DNA of 64,000 nt from NCBI RefSeq assembly GCF_001695855.1, contig NZ_MBSS01000016.1, forward strand, positions 34,763 through 98,762, read 5' to 3'. This document shows, piece after piece, positions 27,340 to 35,254 of the stretch. The DNA comes from Ensifer sp. LC163. Its GTDB lineage: Bacteria > Pseudomonadota > Alphaproteobacteria > Rhizobiales > Rhizobiaceae. The notes beneath the pieces are model-generated. The model did no database searches and had not been told where the DNA came from. It saw only the letters and a program-made list of their open reading frames with translations. Within the stretch, counting starts at the first letter, position 1, and the number at the start of each line of letters is the position of its first letter. Made by a program: the position numbers and the translations under genes.

Positions 27340-27606
27340 TTAGTCCTCGGTGACAGTCGAGGCCGTTGTCAGGCGGGGCGTCACGCCGCTGGAAACGGAG
27401 ATGTTCGGAGTGACTGTGCCGGAATACAGGAGTTTGCCGGCCAACGTCGCGACAGTGCCGACACCGAAGTGCGTGATGGTGTTCGTGCCGCCGGTAGCAG
27501 CCGGGAAATCGATGTTCGCGACCGGGGAGACGGAGTTGTTGGTGACGGTCCAGCCGCCTGTCGTGCGCGCAACGGCGACGCGGGCATAGGAGGTGTAGGT
27601 GGCCTC
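27340..27606 (-). pseudogene. Prophage structural (tail-type) protein fragment
   Basis: C-terminal 88 codons of a protein reading YTSYARVAVART, SPVANIDFPAATGG and SSGVTPRLTTASTVTED, a pattern I associate with tail-associated proteins of alphaproteobacterial prophages. The upstream end joins the holin-like fragment at 27606/27607 in a different frame. The stop is 35 bases before small-ORF copy B. Confidence 0.6.
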
Positions 27607-27754
27607 GCGCCGCGAACACACCGGGCGGGATTGGCAGGTAGCCCTCGAGCAACGGCAACGCGACTTCAAGGCCCGAGAGCAGGCCAGCAAGGATCATCAG
27701 GCGGATGCTCCAGCCGTACCGGAGCACCGCCCGCCAGTTGGCGATCAGTTTCAT
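27607..27754 (-). pseudogene. Prophage holin-like membrane protein, truncated
   Basis: Starts MKLIANWRAVLRYGWSIRLM and continues with a hydrophobic helix (ILAGLLSGLEVALPLLEG) to PPGVFAA, as in small DUF7940/holin-like phage proteins. The second membrane segment is lost at the junction with the tail fragment. It follows the intact small ORF by 28 bp in the same orientation. Confidence 0.6.
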
Positions 27755-27782
27755 GGTGATTGTTCCTGATGGATGGTTTGGA

Positions 27783-27971
27783 TCAGTCGTAGCGAAGCGT
27801 GGATGCAAACTGCTGAAGCATTGTGATCACCTCCGCCTTGGAGACATCCCGGACCTTGTAGTCGCCGTCCATCATCTCCCGGCGGATGCTGCCGTCTTCG
27901 TTCTTGGTGACGCGGATGTACACCGCGACCGTCTCGCGCAACACATCATCAATGCAAGGCTCAATGGGCAT
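27783..27971 (-). CDS. Small conserved ORF of the repeated module (probably prophage-derived)
   Basis: 62 aa, the only intact member of four copies. The start has a GAGGTGACC ribosome site. The sequence begins MPIEPCIDDVLRETVAVYIRVTK, then a charged stretch (RREMMDGDYKVRDVSK) and a helical end (VITMLQQFAS). I do not recognise the family. Its position just before the holin-like fragment, and copy B just after a tail-protein fragment, suggest a phage order of tail protein, small ORF, holin (inference). Confidence 0.6.
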   Translation of the reverse strand: MPIEPCIDDVLRETVAVYIRVTKNEDGSIRREMMDGDYKVRDVSKAEVITMLQQFASTLRYD

Positions 27972-28115
27972 TGGTCACCTCATGGCAGAAAGAAGAGCCA
28001 GGCTCGACGGCGGAGCTACACAAGCTTACATTGCACTGATCTAGCGGTAAGCCTTGCTCAAGCATCTGCGAATATTCTGCACGCACCGTTGCAACCCGCC
28101 GAAGGAGGAAAGCAT

Positions 28116-28673
28116 ATGCGTGCCTTGGTTTTGGTGTTTGTTCGGCTCGGACCGACTTTCGTCTATGCGGCTGGCGCGATATTCGCGGCCAGCATCATCC
28201 TTCTGGCTATGTTTCCGTCCAGCCCGTTCACTTGGTGGCTGTACCTGATGATACGGCCGGTGTTGCGACTACCCATGTTTACGTTACTTGGCATTCCGGG
28301 CATGGACCCATGGCTTCTTTTGTCCGCCTTGGTATCCCTGGCCGTCGCTGGCGTATTTCTCGCCCGAAATCCGAAGCGCTATCTTAGGGCGCGCTTCGTT
28401 CACGCCCATATTGCGCTGCTCGCCTTGATAAGCGCCAATACCTGGGCCAGCAGGGCGGAAGCAAGCAGCCTTGGACCATCCGTCCCTGGTGGCATCGACT
28501 GGACGCTTGCCATGCCAGCAACCATGCTCGGAACTGTGCTGATGGCCATCGCTGCGTTGTCCTGCCTCTCCTGCCATTCCGAAATCGTCCGCCGCATTCG
28601 CCGCAACGGCAAAGTCGCACGGTTGAAATTTACTAATTTAACAAGTTGCGATTGCCGTTTGCTGCAACCGTGA
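28116..28673 (+). CDS. Uncharacterised four-helix membrane protein, paralogue of the 9149 gene
   Basis: 185 aa from the ATG at 28116, with a strong GAAGGAGGAAA ribosome site; a longer frame upstream is ignored. Shares MRAxVxxxxRLGPxxVY, the central RYLRARFVHAHIALLAL block and a basic C-terminal tail with the protein at 9149-9643. It has about four membrane helices. The gene is followed by a perfect hairpin and the ICMT-like methyltransferase gene, which may be co-transcribed. Function unknown. Confidence 0.75.
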   Translation: MRALVLVFVRLGPTFVYAAGAIFAASIILLAMFPSSPFTWWLYLMIRPVLRLPMFTLLGIPGMDPWLLLSALVSLAVAGVFLARNPKRYLRARFVHAHIALLALISANTWASRAEASSLGPSVPGGIDWTLAMPATMLGTVLMAIAALSCLSCHSEIVRRIRRNGKVARLKFTNLTSCDCRLLQP

Positions 28674-28680
28674 CAAACTG

Positions 28681-28706
28681 GCCCCCAACTATAACCAGTT
28701 GGGGGC
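28681..28706 (+). promoter_or_regulatory. Perfect 10-bp hairpin covering the next ribosome site
   Basis: GCCCCCAACT, loop ATAACC, AGTTGGGGGC. It starts seven bases after the stop of the membrane-protein gene, and its right arm is the GGGGG that serves as ribosome site for the ATG at 28711. It could end transcription or hide the ribosome site; no T-run follows. Confidence 0.65.
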
Positions 28707-28710
28707 ACCT

Positions 28711-29397
28711 ATGAGCATCCGATATTTGGCCCTTGCCGACATTCTCGGTAGGATTTTCATCTGTCTCTATTTCATCCCGGCGATGATACCGAAGGTCTTT
28801 TACCTTCGGGATACATTCGCGCGCGACGATCTGGCGTCCATCGATTTTGTGATGGTGGCGTCGATTTTCACGTCTCTGCTGTTCCTCGGCATGATCTGCG
28901 CGGTCACGATTACTCGCCTCCCGCCGGTCCGCTCAACGGATCACGTAGAGGGCTATGTAACGGCTCTGGCCGGGACTTTTCTCATCGGCGCCCTGGTTGG
29001 CTATCTGCCGCAGGAGGATGTATCGACGACGACGAGGATGATCGGCCTAGTCTTAACGATCATTGGTCTGCTGGCATCTATCTATGTTCTGGCCTGCCTT
29101 GGCAGGGCTTTCAGCATCATGCCTGACGCGCGAACACTGGTCACGAGCGGCCCTTATTCAGTGGTTCGACACCCGCTGTATCTCACCGAAGAGATCGCGG
29201 TCGTTGGCATCATCATTCTCAACCTCTCGGTTTGGTCTGTTGCGCTCGGTGTGGTCCATTGGATGCTACAGCTGAGGCGGATGGCCAACGAGGAGCGCAT
29301 ACTGAGGACCGCTTTCCCACACTACGATGCATACGCCGCAACAGTCCCCCGCATCCTGCCGTTTACGAGCGCGGGTAAGCAGATGCTGGCACGCTGA
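28711..29397 (+). CDS. Isoprenylcysteine-carboxyl-methyltransferase-like membrane protein
   Basis: 228 aa from the ATG at 28711. Several membrane helices, and the C-terminal ICMT/PEMT signature: LVTSGPYSVVRHPLYLTEE, then RRMANEERILRTAFPHYDAYAATVPRILPF. Bacterial members are S-adenosylmethionine-dependent methyltransferases of lipid or unknown acceptors. It lies downstream of the orphan membrane protein, bracketed by small-ORF module copies. Confidence 0.82.
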   Translation: MSIRYLALADILGRIFICLYFIPAMIPKVFYLRDTFARDDLASIDFVMVASIFTSLLFLGMICAVTITRLPPVRSTDHVEGYVTALAGTFLIGALVGYLPQEDVSTTTRMIGLVLTIIGLLASIYVLACLGRAFSIMPDARTLVTSGPYSVVRHPLYLTEEIAVVGIIILNLSVWSVALGVVHWMLQLRRMANEERILRTAFPHYDAYAATVPRILPFTSAGKQMLAR

Positions 29398-29500
29398 AGC
29401 TGGTGTCCGTGGCGTAGCGGGCGACGCCCTTGGTGACGCGGATATACAGCCCGGCGGATGCCTCTACTGTTTCCTGCAGCACGTCGTCAGGAGTGGGCAT
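29363..29500 (-). pseudogene. Truncated copy D of the small-ORF module
   Basis: 45-codon frame beginning MPTPDDVLQETVEASAGLY and continuing IRVTK, matching the intact 27783-27971 copy through codon 24 before diverging (GVARYATDTS...). It keeps the GAGGTGACC leader. The start overlaps the 3' flank of the ICMT-like gene. Confidence 0.6.
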
Positions 29501-29519
29501 TGGTCACCTCATGGGGAAG
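29443..29519 (-). repeat. 77-bp direct repeat, copy 2
   Basis: One mismatch from 27248-27324 over 77 bp. The two repeats enclose the phage fragments, the intact small ORF, the orphan membrane gene and the ICMT-like gene (2.2 kb), a layout that allows deletion or excision by homologous recombination. Confidence 0.85.
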
Positions 29520-29547
29520 TGTGGTGTCCGCCGAGTTGTCGTACGGG

Positions 29548-29751
29548 GATGTTGTTCCTCAGGTCTTTTTGGCCGGAAACGATACTGAGTCCAAAAATCA
29601 GGTAGCGGCATTGGTCCGCGAAATCGAATGCGCTCGATATCTAGAGCCCCTGGCTGAGTTGATTATTCAACTGGCCTATGTTCAGGGCCAGGGAACTGTG
29701 ATCACACCAGTAATTCTGACGGCAAGCGGCGCCACGTCCGGCAGTCATTGA
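29548..29751 (+). pseudogene. Fragment of an F420-dependent-NADP-reductase-like protein
   Basis: The frame reads VPQVFLAGNDTESKNQVAALVREIE then ARYLEPLAELIIQLAYVQGQGT, which is the C-terminal part of NADP-binding coenzyme-F420-reductase-like proteins. Roughly ten residues usual between the two blocks are missing, and the Rossmann N-terminal half is absent. A complete but divergent member of the same superfamily is at 62424. Confidence 0.6.
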
Positions 29752-29927
29752 GTTGCGGACGCATCATTCACCAGGACATCACTCGATCTCTATGACCGCG
29801 TGCCCGATGATGCGCCGATGTTGTCACGAGCAGATTGTCGTCGGTCGCCGAGCCCCGACAATCGTGTCTATCTTGGCTGGATACGTTGGCGCGGTGAGAG
29901 CAACCGGCGGAAACGTGTAGCCTTCAT

Positions 29928-30031
29928 CTACAGCGCCGCGCGTCTTATCAGACGCGCCAAGGTCGCTGTAGCACTTTGAATTGCTGCATGTTTTTATCCT
30001 TAAAGCGGATACGATTTAAGGAAACATGCAG
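29928..30031 (+). repeat. RIME1-like element, copy 4
   Basis: Full two-palindrome unit, AAACATGCAG subtype like the inverted copy at 10593. It stands between the reductase fragment and the adenosine-kinase-like gene. Confidence 0.85.
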
Positions 30032-30148
30032 CAGCAAACCGCGCGTGACATGAGCGAGGAAGCGGTGAATGGGTCGCATGTGACGGCTTGAAATCGCCTT
30101 CCGTAGGCCTACCTACCATTGCATTGCCTACCTTGAAGGAGCGCAGCC

Positions 30149-30634
30149 ATGGAACTCACCGTGGTGCCAATCGTCAAGCCGGACGCCACCAACTTCATTT
30201 TTGGCCAGTCGCATTTCATCAAGACTGTGGAGGACCTCCACGAAGCGCTGGTGGGCGCGGTTCCTGGCATCCGCTTCGGGCTGGCCTTCTGCGAGGCCTC
30301 CGGTAAGCGGCTGGTGCGCTGGTCGGGTAATGACGAAGCGGTGCTCGCCCTCGCACGGGACAACGCATTGGCCATTGGCGCCGGCCACACTTTCCTGATC
30401 TTCCTGGGCGACGGATTCTTTCCCGTCAACGTGCTGGCTGCGGTGCGCGCGGTGCCGGAGGTCTGCCGCATCTACTGCGCGACGGCCAACCCGACACAGG
30501 TGATCGTCGCGCAAACTGAGCTGGGCCGCGGCGTACTCGGCGTGGTGGATGGCGCCTCACCGCTGGGTGTCGAAACCGACGCAGACATTGCGTGGCGGAA
30601 AGACCTGCTGCGAAAGATCGGCTACAAACTGTAG
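30149..30634 (+). CDS. Adenosine-specific kinase family protein (PF04008-like)
   Basis: 161 aa. The sequence features NFIFGQSHFIKTVEDLHEAL, GIRFGLAFCEASGKRLVRW, ALAIGAGHTFLIFLGDGFFPVNVL and VIVAQTELGRGVLGVVDG match the small archaeal/bacterial family described as adenosine-specific kinase. Length is normal. Ribosome site AAGGAG is 11 bases before the ATG. A free-standing gene inside a region of broken elements; its role here is unclear. Confidence 0.82.
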   Translation: MELTVVPIVKPDATNFIFGQSHFIKTVEDLHEALVGAVPGIRFGLAFCEASGKRLVRWSGNDEAVLALARDNALAIGAGHTFLIFLGDGFFPVNVLAAVRAVPEVCRIYCATANPTQVIVAQTELGRGVLGVVDGASPLGVETDADIAWRKDLLRKIGYKL

Positions 30635-30784
30635 TGGCTGGATGAAGCCGAAGTCGACGGCCCTCCAGAGAGATTTTCGAGCGAACCACTCTGCCACGGT
30701 GCAGGCCGCTATCCACTCCCCATCGGATCTTGCTGGAGCGAAACGGGCGACAGAAGCCCTGCCATACTGCCAGAAACCCGGGAG

Positions 30785-31129
30785 CTGGGAGGCGCCGACG
30801 GCAGCGTCGTTGAGTGCCGGGTCAGCTCCCTGCCCGAAGGCATCAAGGTCTGGCTGTTCTGCGATGTCACCGAACGGCGGCGCGTCGAGGAGCGCTTGAA
30901 CGAAATCAGAAGGATTGAGAGTCTCGGAAAGATCGCCGGCGAAGTGGCCCATGACTTCGGTAACATCATTTCGACCTTGTCCGGCAATCTGCATTTGCTG
31001 GAGACTGCCGGGCCGACCGCCGCGGCAACCTTGCGTCAGAAGATGGGCGCGACGGCAGAGCTTGGCGCAACGCTCGTACAGCGGCTCTTGGCTTTCGCGC
31101 GAAATCAGTTGCAAGTATTCGGAGCGATT
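30785..31129 (+). pseudogene. Sensor histidine kinase fragment (PAS end plus H-box)
   Basis: One frame reads the end of a PAS domain (KVWLFCDVTERRRVEERL), then the dimerisation/H-box helix with the phospho-acceptor His (GKIAGEVAHDFGNIISTLSGNL) and the start of the second helix. The ATPase domain is missing: at about 31130 the sequence switches to an IS3-type transposase end. The N-terminus is also lost. Confidence 0.75.
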
Positions 31130-31400
31130 GGCCGAAGTGGGTATCGAGCCCTCTGGCGGAAGCGTCGGTGAAAGCGACGACAATTCTCTCGCCGAAAGGA
31201 TCAACGGCCTCTGCAAGGCCGAAGTCATTCATCGGCATGGACCGTGGCGCAGCTTCGAAGCAGTGAATTCGCCGCCATGGAATGGGTTGACTGGTGCAAC
31301 CATCGACGGCGTCTCGAACCGATCGGCAACATCCCGCCAGCCGAAGCACAGGAGCAATATTACGCCATGCTAGACGCACCAGCGATGGCCGTACAACTCA
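31130..31400 (+). pseudogene. IS3-family transposase OrfB, 3' fragment with frameshift
   Basis: Reads DNSLAERINGLCKAEVIHRHGPWRSFEAV in one frame, then continues in another with EWVDWCNHRRRLEPIGNIPPAEAQEQYY, the last part of the IS3-family integrase core containing the final catalytic Glu region. A frameshift near 31255 separates the two. It cuts the histidine kinase fragment and ends shortly before the traA region. Confidence 0.75.
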
Positions 31401-31456
31401 AAACAAAAGGCATCCGGCAAACCCGGTGCGGTTCGGCGGCGTCAAGAGCAGAGTCG

Positions 31457-31735
31457 TCACATTCCCAATCCCAGTCCTTTCTTCAGTCCCCGCGTGAGCT
31501 CATACTTCCGGCTCAATTCTGCCCCGTGAACCCGATCGACAATGCGTGCGACTTGCTTGATGCGCTCGATCTTCGCTGCGTCGACCAGTCCCAGCCGGTC
31601 GAGTTCTTTCTTGAACGCCCGCGGGTCCGAGCTGCCGAAGCGCTGTTCAAGCGCATTGGCAATCTTTTTCGCTTCCTCTAGTGCTTGCCGCCCTTCCGGG
31701 GTGCCTGACAGTTGCTCAAGAAATCGCGGTTCCGA
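31457..31735 (-). pseudogene. traA: Out-of-frame C-terminal end of traA
   Basis: In the frame next to the main traA frame, a stop-free stretch reads RFLEQLSGTPEGRQALEEA, IANALEQRFGSSDPRAFKKEL, LGLVDAAKIERIKQV and ends KKGLGLGM with TGA at 31457. This is the expected C-terminal tail of TraA relaxases. It is separated from the main frame by a frameshift around 31720-31735, so about 85 residues are lost from the product. Confidence 0.75.
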
Positions 31736-34715
31736 TCTGGGGCAGAGCGTCGAACTGCTTCAGGACGTTCTCAGTGCGCTTCGTGAGACCAGGGACTTCA
31801 ACCACGTCTCGTTTTTCCCGCTGCCAAATCTCAGCTTCGCGTGCCGCCTCAAACCGGCGCGTCCAGGTCTCCCCGGCCGACAAAACATGATTGCTGAGCG
31901 CCTTTGTCGAGTGTCGGGCAGCTTTGCGCTCCCTGCTCTCACCGAACAGTCCCGTCCTACCCCTCAGCTCCCCGAACTGCTCCGGACGCTTGGCGACGGA
32001 CCTCGCAAGCTCCTCGGCGCCTGCGCCCTTCTCCAGTATGGCCGAAGCGATCCTGGCCGCCGCACCCTCGGGCTCGACATAGACATGACGGCCGAGCGAT
32101 CGCACGGTCTCCATCGCGCGATCGAAGTCGGGCTTGGCTTTTTCACGGGCAATGTCATCGGTGCTGCGCGTGTACGAGGTGAGCGCAGGGAGAAGGGGCT
32201 CGATCCTCTCGCCTTGCTCGCCAGGCATGGGGGTCGGCGATGCGGCGACGGCTGCGCTCGGGAGTTCTCGATCGCCAGTCGTGTACGACCCAGAGCCTCG
32301 CGGGGTCAGATCGTGGGTGGGACCAAGGGCAATGTCACTTCGGATCCCAAGTTGTTCCACCAACCCGCGCCGCGCGGCAAAGGCGCTCGTGTAGTCGAGA
32401 GTCGTTTCCTTCGCTCCCGATCGTCCCATGCTGTGGCTCAGCGCCTTCATGTCTTTGAACTCATCGCGGCCAGCATGGAGCCGAACTTCATCACGATGGC
32501 GCGTCATCGCGACATAGGCAAGATGCCGGTCCATGGTGGTCGATGCCATGACAAAGGCGCGATCGACCGTTGTCCCTTGGGACTTATGGATGGTGGTCGC
32601 ATAGCCATGATCAAAGGATTGGTAACTGTTGACTGGTATGGAGATTGAGCGGACGCCCTTATGAGCGCCAGCACCGCCGTCGAGACGTATCTGTAGTGCG
32701 TCCGGCTCGACGGCCTCAACGGCACCCAGCATGCCGTTCTTCACGCCGAGATCCCGGTTGTTTTCGAGCAGCACGATCCGGTCACCGCGGGCAAAGGAAC
32801 GCTGGCCCTCATTCGTTCGATAGACAACTTCACGTCCAAGAGAGCCAAGTTCCTCGGTGCCCTTTGCCAGCCGGCCAGACTGCTGAAGGCCGGCGCGGAT
32901 CGCGGCATTGATCGCCCTGACATCGACCCGTCGATGGGCGAGCGCGATGCGTGAACCCGCCGGACGCGCCTCGTTGTCTGCGAGGTAATCCCGCACCAAC
33001 GCGGCTTGGGCTTCATCGCGATTGTCCTGGAACTCAACCGCGCGATGTTCGGCATAAAGCGCAATGCCCTCGCCTGTCCGATGCGTGGCAAATGCGATGG
33101 AGGCTTCTCGCTGCCAGGCCTGTTTCTGCCTGCGGATTTCGGAGAGCTCGACCGCACCAACCTGCTCGACGATCGCCCGGAACGGCGAACCGGCGCCGAT
33201 CGCCTGGAGCTGTTCATGATCACCAACAAGAACAAGCTTGGCACCTGAGGCCTCCGCCTGCCTGACGAAGCTGGCAAGCTGACGGCTTGCGATCATGCCC
33301 GCCTCATCGATCACCAGCACATCGTTGCTGCCGAGCACACCCTTGCCGTTCTGCCAACCGTATTCCCATGACGCCAAAGTGCGCGCCGCAATGCCGGATG
33401 ACTCCTCCAGACCTTCGGCCGCCTTGCCCGCAAGCGCTGCGCCATGAACGCGGTACCCCGCAGCCACCCAGGCTTCCCGTGCCGCTGCAAGCATGGTGGA
33501 TTTGCCAGCGCCAGCAAAACCAATCACCGCTGCGATTTGTCCGGCTCCCGTGACGTGGTGCACGGCGGCATGCTGCTCTTCGCTGGGACCACCCCGCTCG
33601 ATCTTCGCCCTGTCGTGATCCGCCGCCGTCATCCTTGCGCGAATGGCGGCATCCTGGATGCTCAGAGCTCGCTCGACATGTCGACGGTGGACTAGGTGCC
33701 TTTGCGAATGGCTCATGCGCTCCGCGCTCGCCGCCATGGCGTGCTCGATCTCCACCATCTCGCGCGTCGAGTATCGCGCAAGCTCGGTCTCGGTTTCGGG
33801 CTTTAGTTTGACGAGCACCGTCGATGCCATGACCGCAGCAAACGCGTTTCGAAACCGCTCCGGATCGTCGATGTAGCGATGCAATGCCCGCGCCACGTCA
33901 TGGCGATCGAACACGCTCTTTTCGCCGGTGATGATCGCGAGCACCTGCTCCGGTTTTCTGCGGATCAATTCGGCGTTTTTGCGCGCCGCCTTCCGGTCAA
34001 TCCGCTCGCGCGACACGTCCAACCCGCGTCGATCCATCTGCGAGGCGTGCACACCCATATGCTCGGTCGGCTCGATCTCAAGACCGCGCTCCAGGTGGGA
34101 GCGGTGGTCGACCCGAACATCCAATCCCAGTCGGGCCAGATGCCGGTTGGTATGGTGTTCCCACAGCTGCCGGATATCGCGAAGCTGCATATGCGAGGTC
34201 GGCTGATCTTTGTTCAGGAGCCACTTGTTTTCGCGCTCGATCAGCGTCTTCTCGCCCAGCCCCTGCTCGCTCACCACCCGCGTTGTCATCACCACGTGCG
34301 CGTGAAAATTCCGGATATCACTTTCAGCCTGTGGCTGGTGAATGGAGAAGTCAACCGCGGCGCCATAACGGTTGGCAAGTTCTCGCGCAAAATCACGCGT
34401 CAGCGCCAGTCGACCGCTCGCACTCATCTCATGCGGAAGCGCCACCTCGAACTCGCGCGCAACCCGCGCATCCTTGCGCGTCTCTGCCTGCTCAACCGCA
34501 TTCCAGAGCGTCGCGCGATCCAACGCCCAGGCGGCTTCGATCCCATCAGGGAGAACGATCTCTGAATGCTCGACGCCTTGCTTGCGGGTGAAGTCGTGCA
34601 CGATGCCGTCGCGCTCGTTCAGCATTTTCGTCGCCGTGCGATAGGCGATGGCGGCAACGGCACTGCGGCCACCACTTCGAGCGATCGGTTTCATGCTGCA
34701 ATGGTAGATGGCCAA
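31716..34715 (-). CDS. traA: TraA conjugative relaxase-helicase (frameshifted at the 3' end)
   Basis: 999 residues in the main frame. I start it at the TTG at 34715, six bases after GGAGAG, because it gives the family N-terminus AIYHCSMKPIARSGGRSAVAAIAYR. The MobA/MobL relaxase domain includes the metal-binding HxH region FHAHVVMTTRV. It is followed by a RecD/UvrD-like helicase with Walker A GFAGAGKST, Walker B VLVIDEAGM and later motifs (SYQSFDHGYATTIHKSQGTT). TraA nicks oriT and unwinds DNA for transfer. The frame ends early at ALPQIGTAIS because of a frameshift, with the remaining tail next door in another frame. Confidence 0.9.
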   Translation of the reverse strand: MAIYHCSMKPIARSGGRSAVAAIAYRTATKMLNERDGIVHDFTRKQGVEHSEIVLPDGIEAAWALDRATLWNAVEQAETRKDARVAREFEVALPHEMSASGRLALTRDFARELANRYGAAVDFSIHQPQAESDIRNFHAHVVMTTRVVSEQGLGEKTLIERENKWLLNKDQPTSHMQLRDIRQLWEHHTNRHLARLGLDVRVDHRSHLERGLEIEPTEHMGVHASQMDRRGLDVSRERIDRKAARKNAELIRRKPEQVLAIITGEKSVFDRHDVARALHRYIDDPERFRNAFAAVMASTVLVKLKPETETELARYSTREMVEIEHAMAASAERMSHSQRHLVHRRHVERALSIQDAAIRARMTAADHDRAKIERGGPSEEQHAAVHHVTGAGQIAAVIGFAGAGKSTMLAAAREAWVAAGYRVHGAALAGKAAEGLEESSGIAARTLASWEYGWQNGKGVLGSNDVLVIDEAGMIASRQLASFVRQAEASGAKLVLVGDHEQLQAIGAGSPFRAIVEQVGAVELSEIRRQKQAWQREASIAFATHRTGEGIALYAEHRAVEFQDNRDEAQAALVRDYLADNEARPAGSRIALAHRRVDVRAINAAIRAGLQQSGRLAKGTEELGSLGREVVYRTNEGQRSFARGDRIVLLENNRDLGVKNGMLGAVEAVEPDALQIRLDGGAGAHKGVRSISIPVNSYQSFDHGYATTIHKSQGTTVDRAFVMASTTMDRHLAYVAMTRHRDEVRLHAGRDEFKDMKALSHSMGRSGAKETTLDYTSAFAARRGLVEQLGIRSDIALGPTHDLTPRGSGSYTTGDRELPSAAVAASPTPMPGEQGERIEPLLPALTSYTRSTDDIAREKAKPDFDRAMETVRSLGRHVYVEPEGAAARIASAILEKGAGAEELARSVAKRPEQFGELRGRTGLFGESRERKAARHSTKALSNHVLSAGETWTRRFEAAREAEIWQREKRDVVEVPGLTKRTENVLKQFDALPQIGTAIS

Positions 34716-34753
34716 GCGACACTCTCCAAAGTAGCGCAACCATACCAGGCGCT

Positions 34754-34784
34754 GAGTTGCACAGCAACTCGTAAGTGCGCCCTT
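34754..34784 (+). other. oriT: Origin of transfer (oriT), RSF1010-like nick region
   Basis: Inverted repeat GAGTTGC-ACA-GCAACTC followed directly by GTAAGTGCGCCCTT. The hairpin plus (G)TAAGTGCGCCCT is the hallmark of the RSF1010/pTF1 oriT family cut by MobA/TraA relaxases, where the nick lies between GCG and CCC (here after 34779). It sits between divergent traA and traC, as on Ti and Sym plasmids. Confidence 0.85.
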
Positions 34785-34939
34785 TTAGACTTCGTTCGCT
34801 CCGCTCCCTGCGTCCGGGATTGTGCAAGACGCACCGTTCCCATGCCAATTCAGGGTTGCACATCTGGGGGCGCCGTTTAACCTACGAACGCAACGCGCGG
34901 TGGCAGAATCTTTGTCGTTCAAGAGCACACGAGGACACC

Positions 34940-35233
34940 ATGGCACGCAAAACGATCGTACAACGCATCGCTGAACTGGAAGCGCGCAAGAAGACACTCA
35001 AGGCGCGGTTGGGAAAACAGGAACGCGCCCAGGACACCAGGCGCAAGGTGCTGCTCGGCGCACTCGTCTTGCACCGGCTGGAGCATTCGCGCTTTTCAGA
35101 CTTCACGCGCCGCCTGGGCGACTGGCTGCGCAAGGAACTGCCCGGCTTCCTCGTTCGCGACGGCGACAAGGCGCTGTTCGACGACGTGCTTGATCAGGCT
35201 GAAGCGACCGAAGGCGGCGGGAGGGCGGAATGA
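34940..35233 (+). CDS. traC: TraC conjugal transfer accessory protein
   Basis: 97 aa, small, basic and helical. It has an N-terminal coiled segment (IVQRIAELEARKKTLKARL) and a DTRRKVLLGALVLHRLE block like that of TraC/TraD relaxosome proteins of rhizobial plasmids. RBS GAGGA precedes the ATG. It lies between oriT and traG; no separate traD is present. It probably binds near oriT or assists TraA. Confidence 0.8.
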   Translation: MARKTIVQRIAELEARKKTLKARLGKQERAQDTRRKVLLGALVLHRLEHSRFSDFTRRLGDWLRKELPGFLVRDGDKALFDDVLDQAEATEGGGRAE

Positions 35234-35254
35234 ACATCGCCGCCGCGGGTTTGC

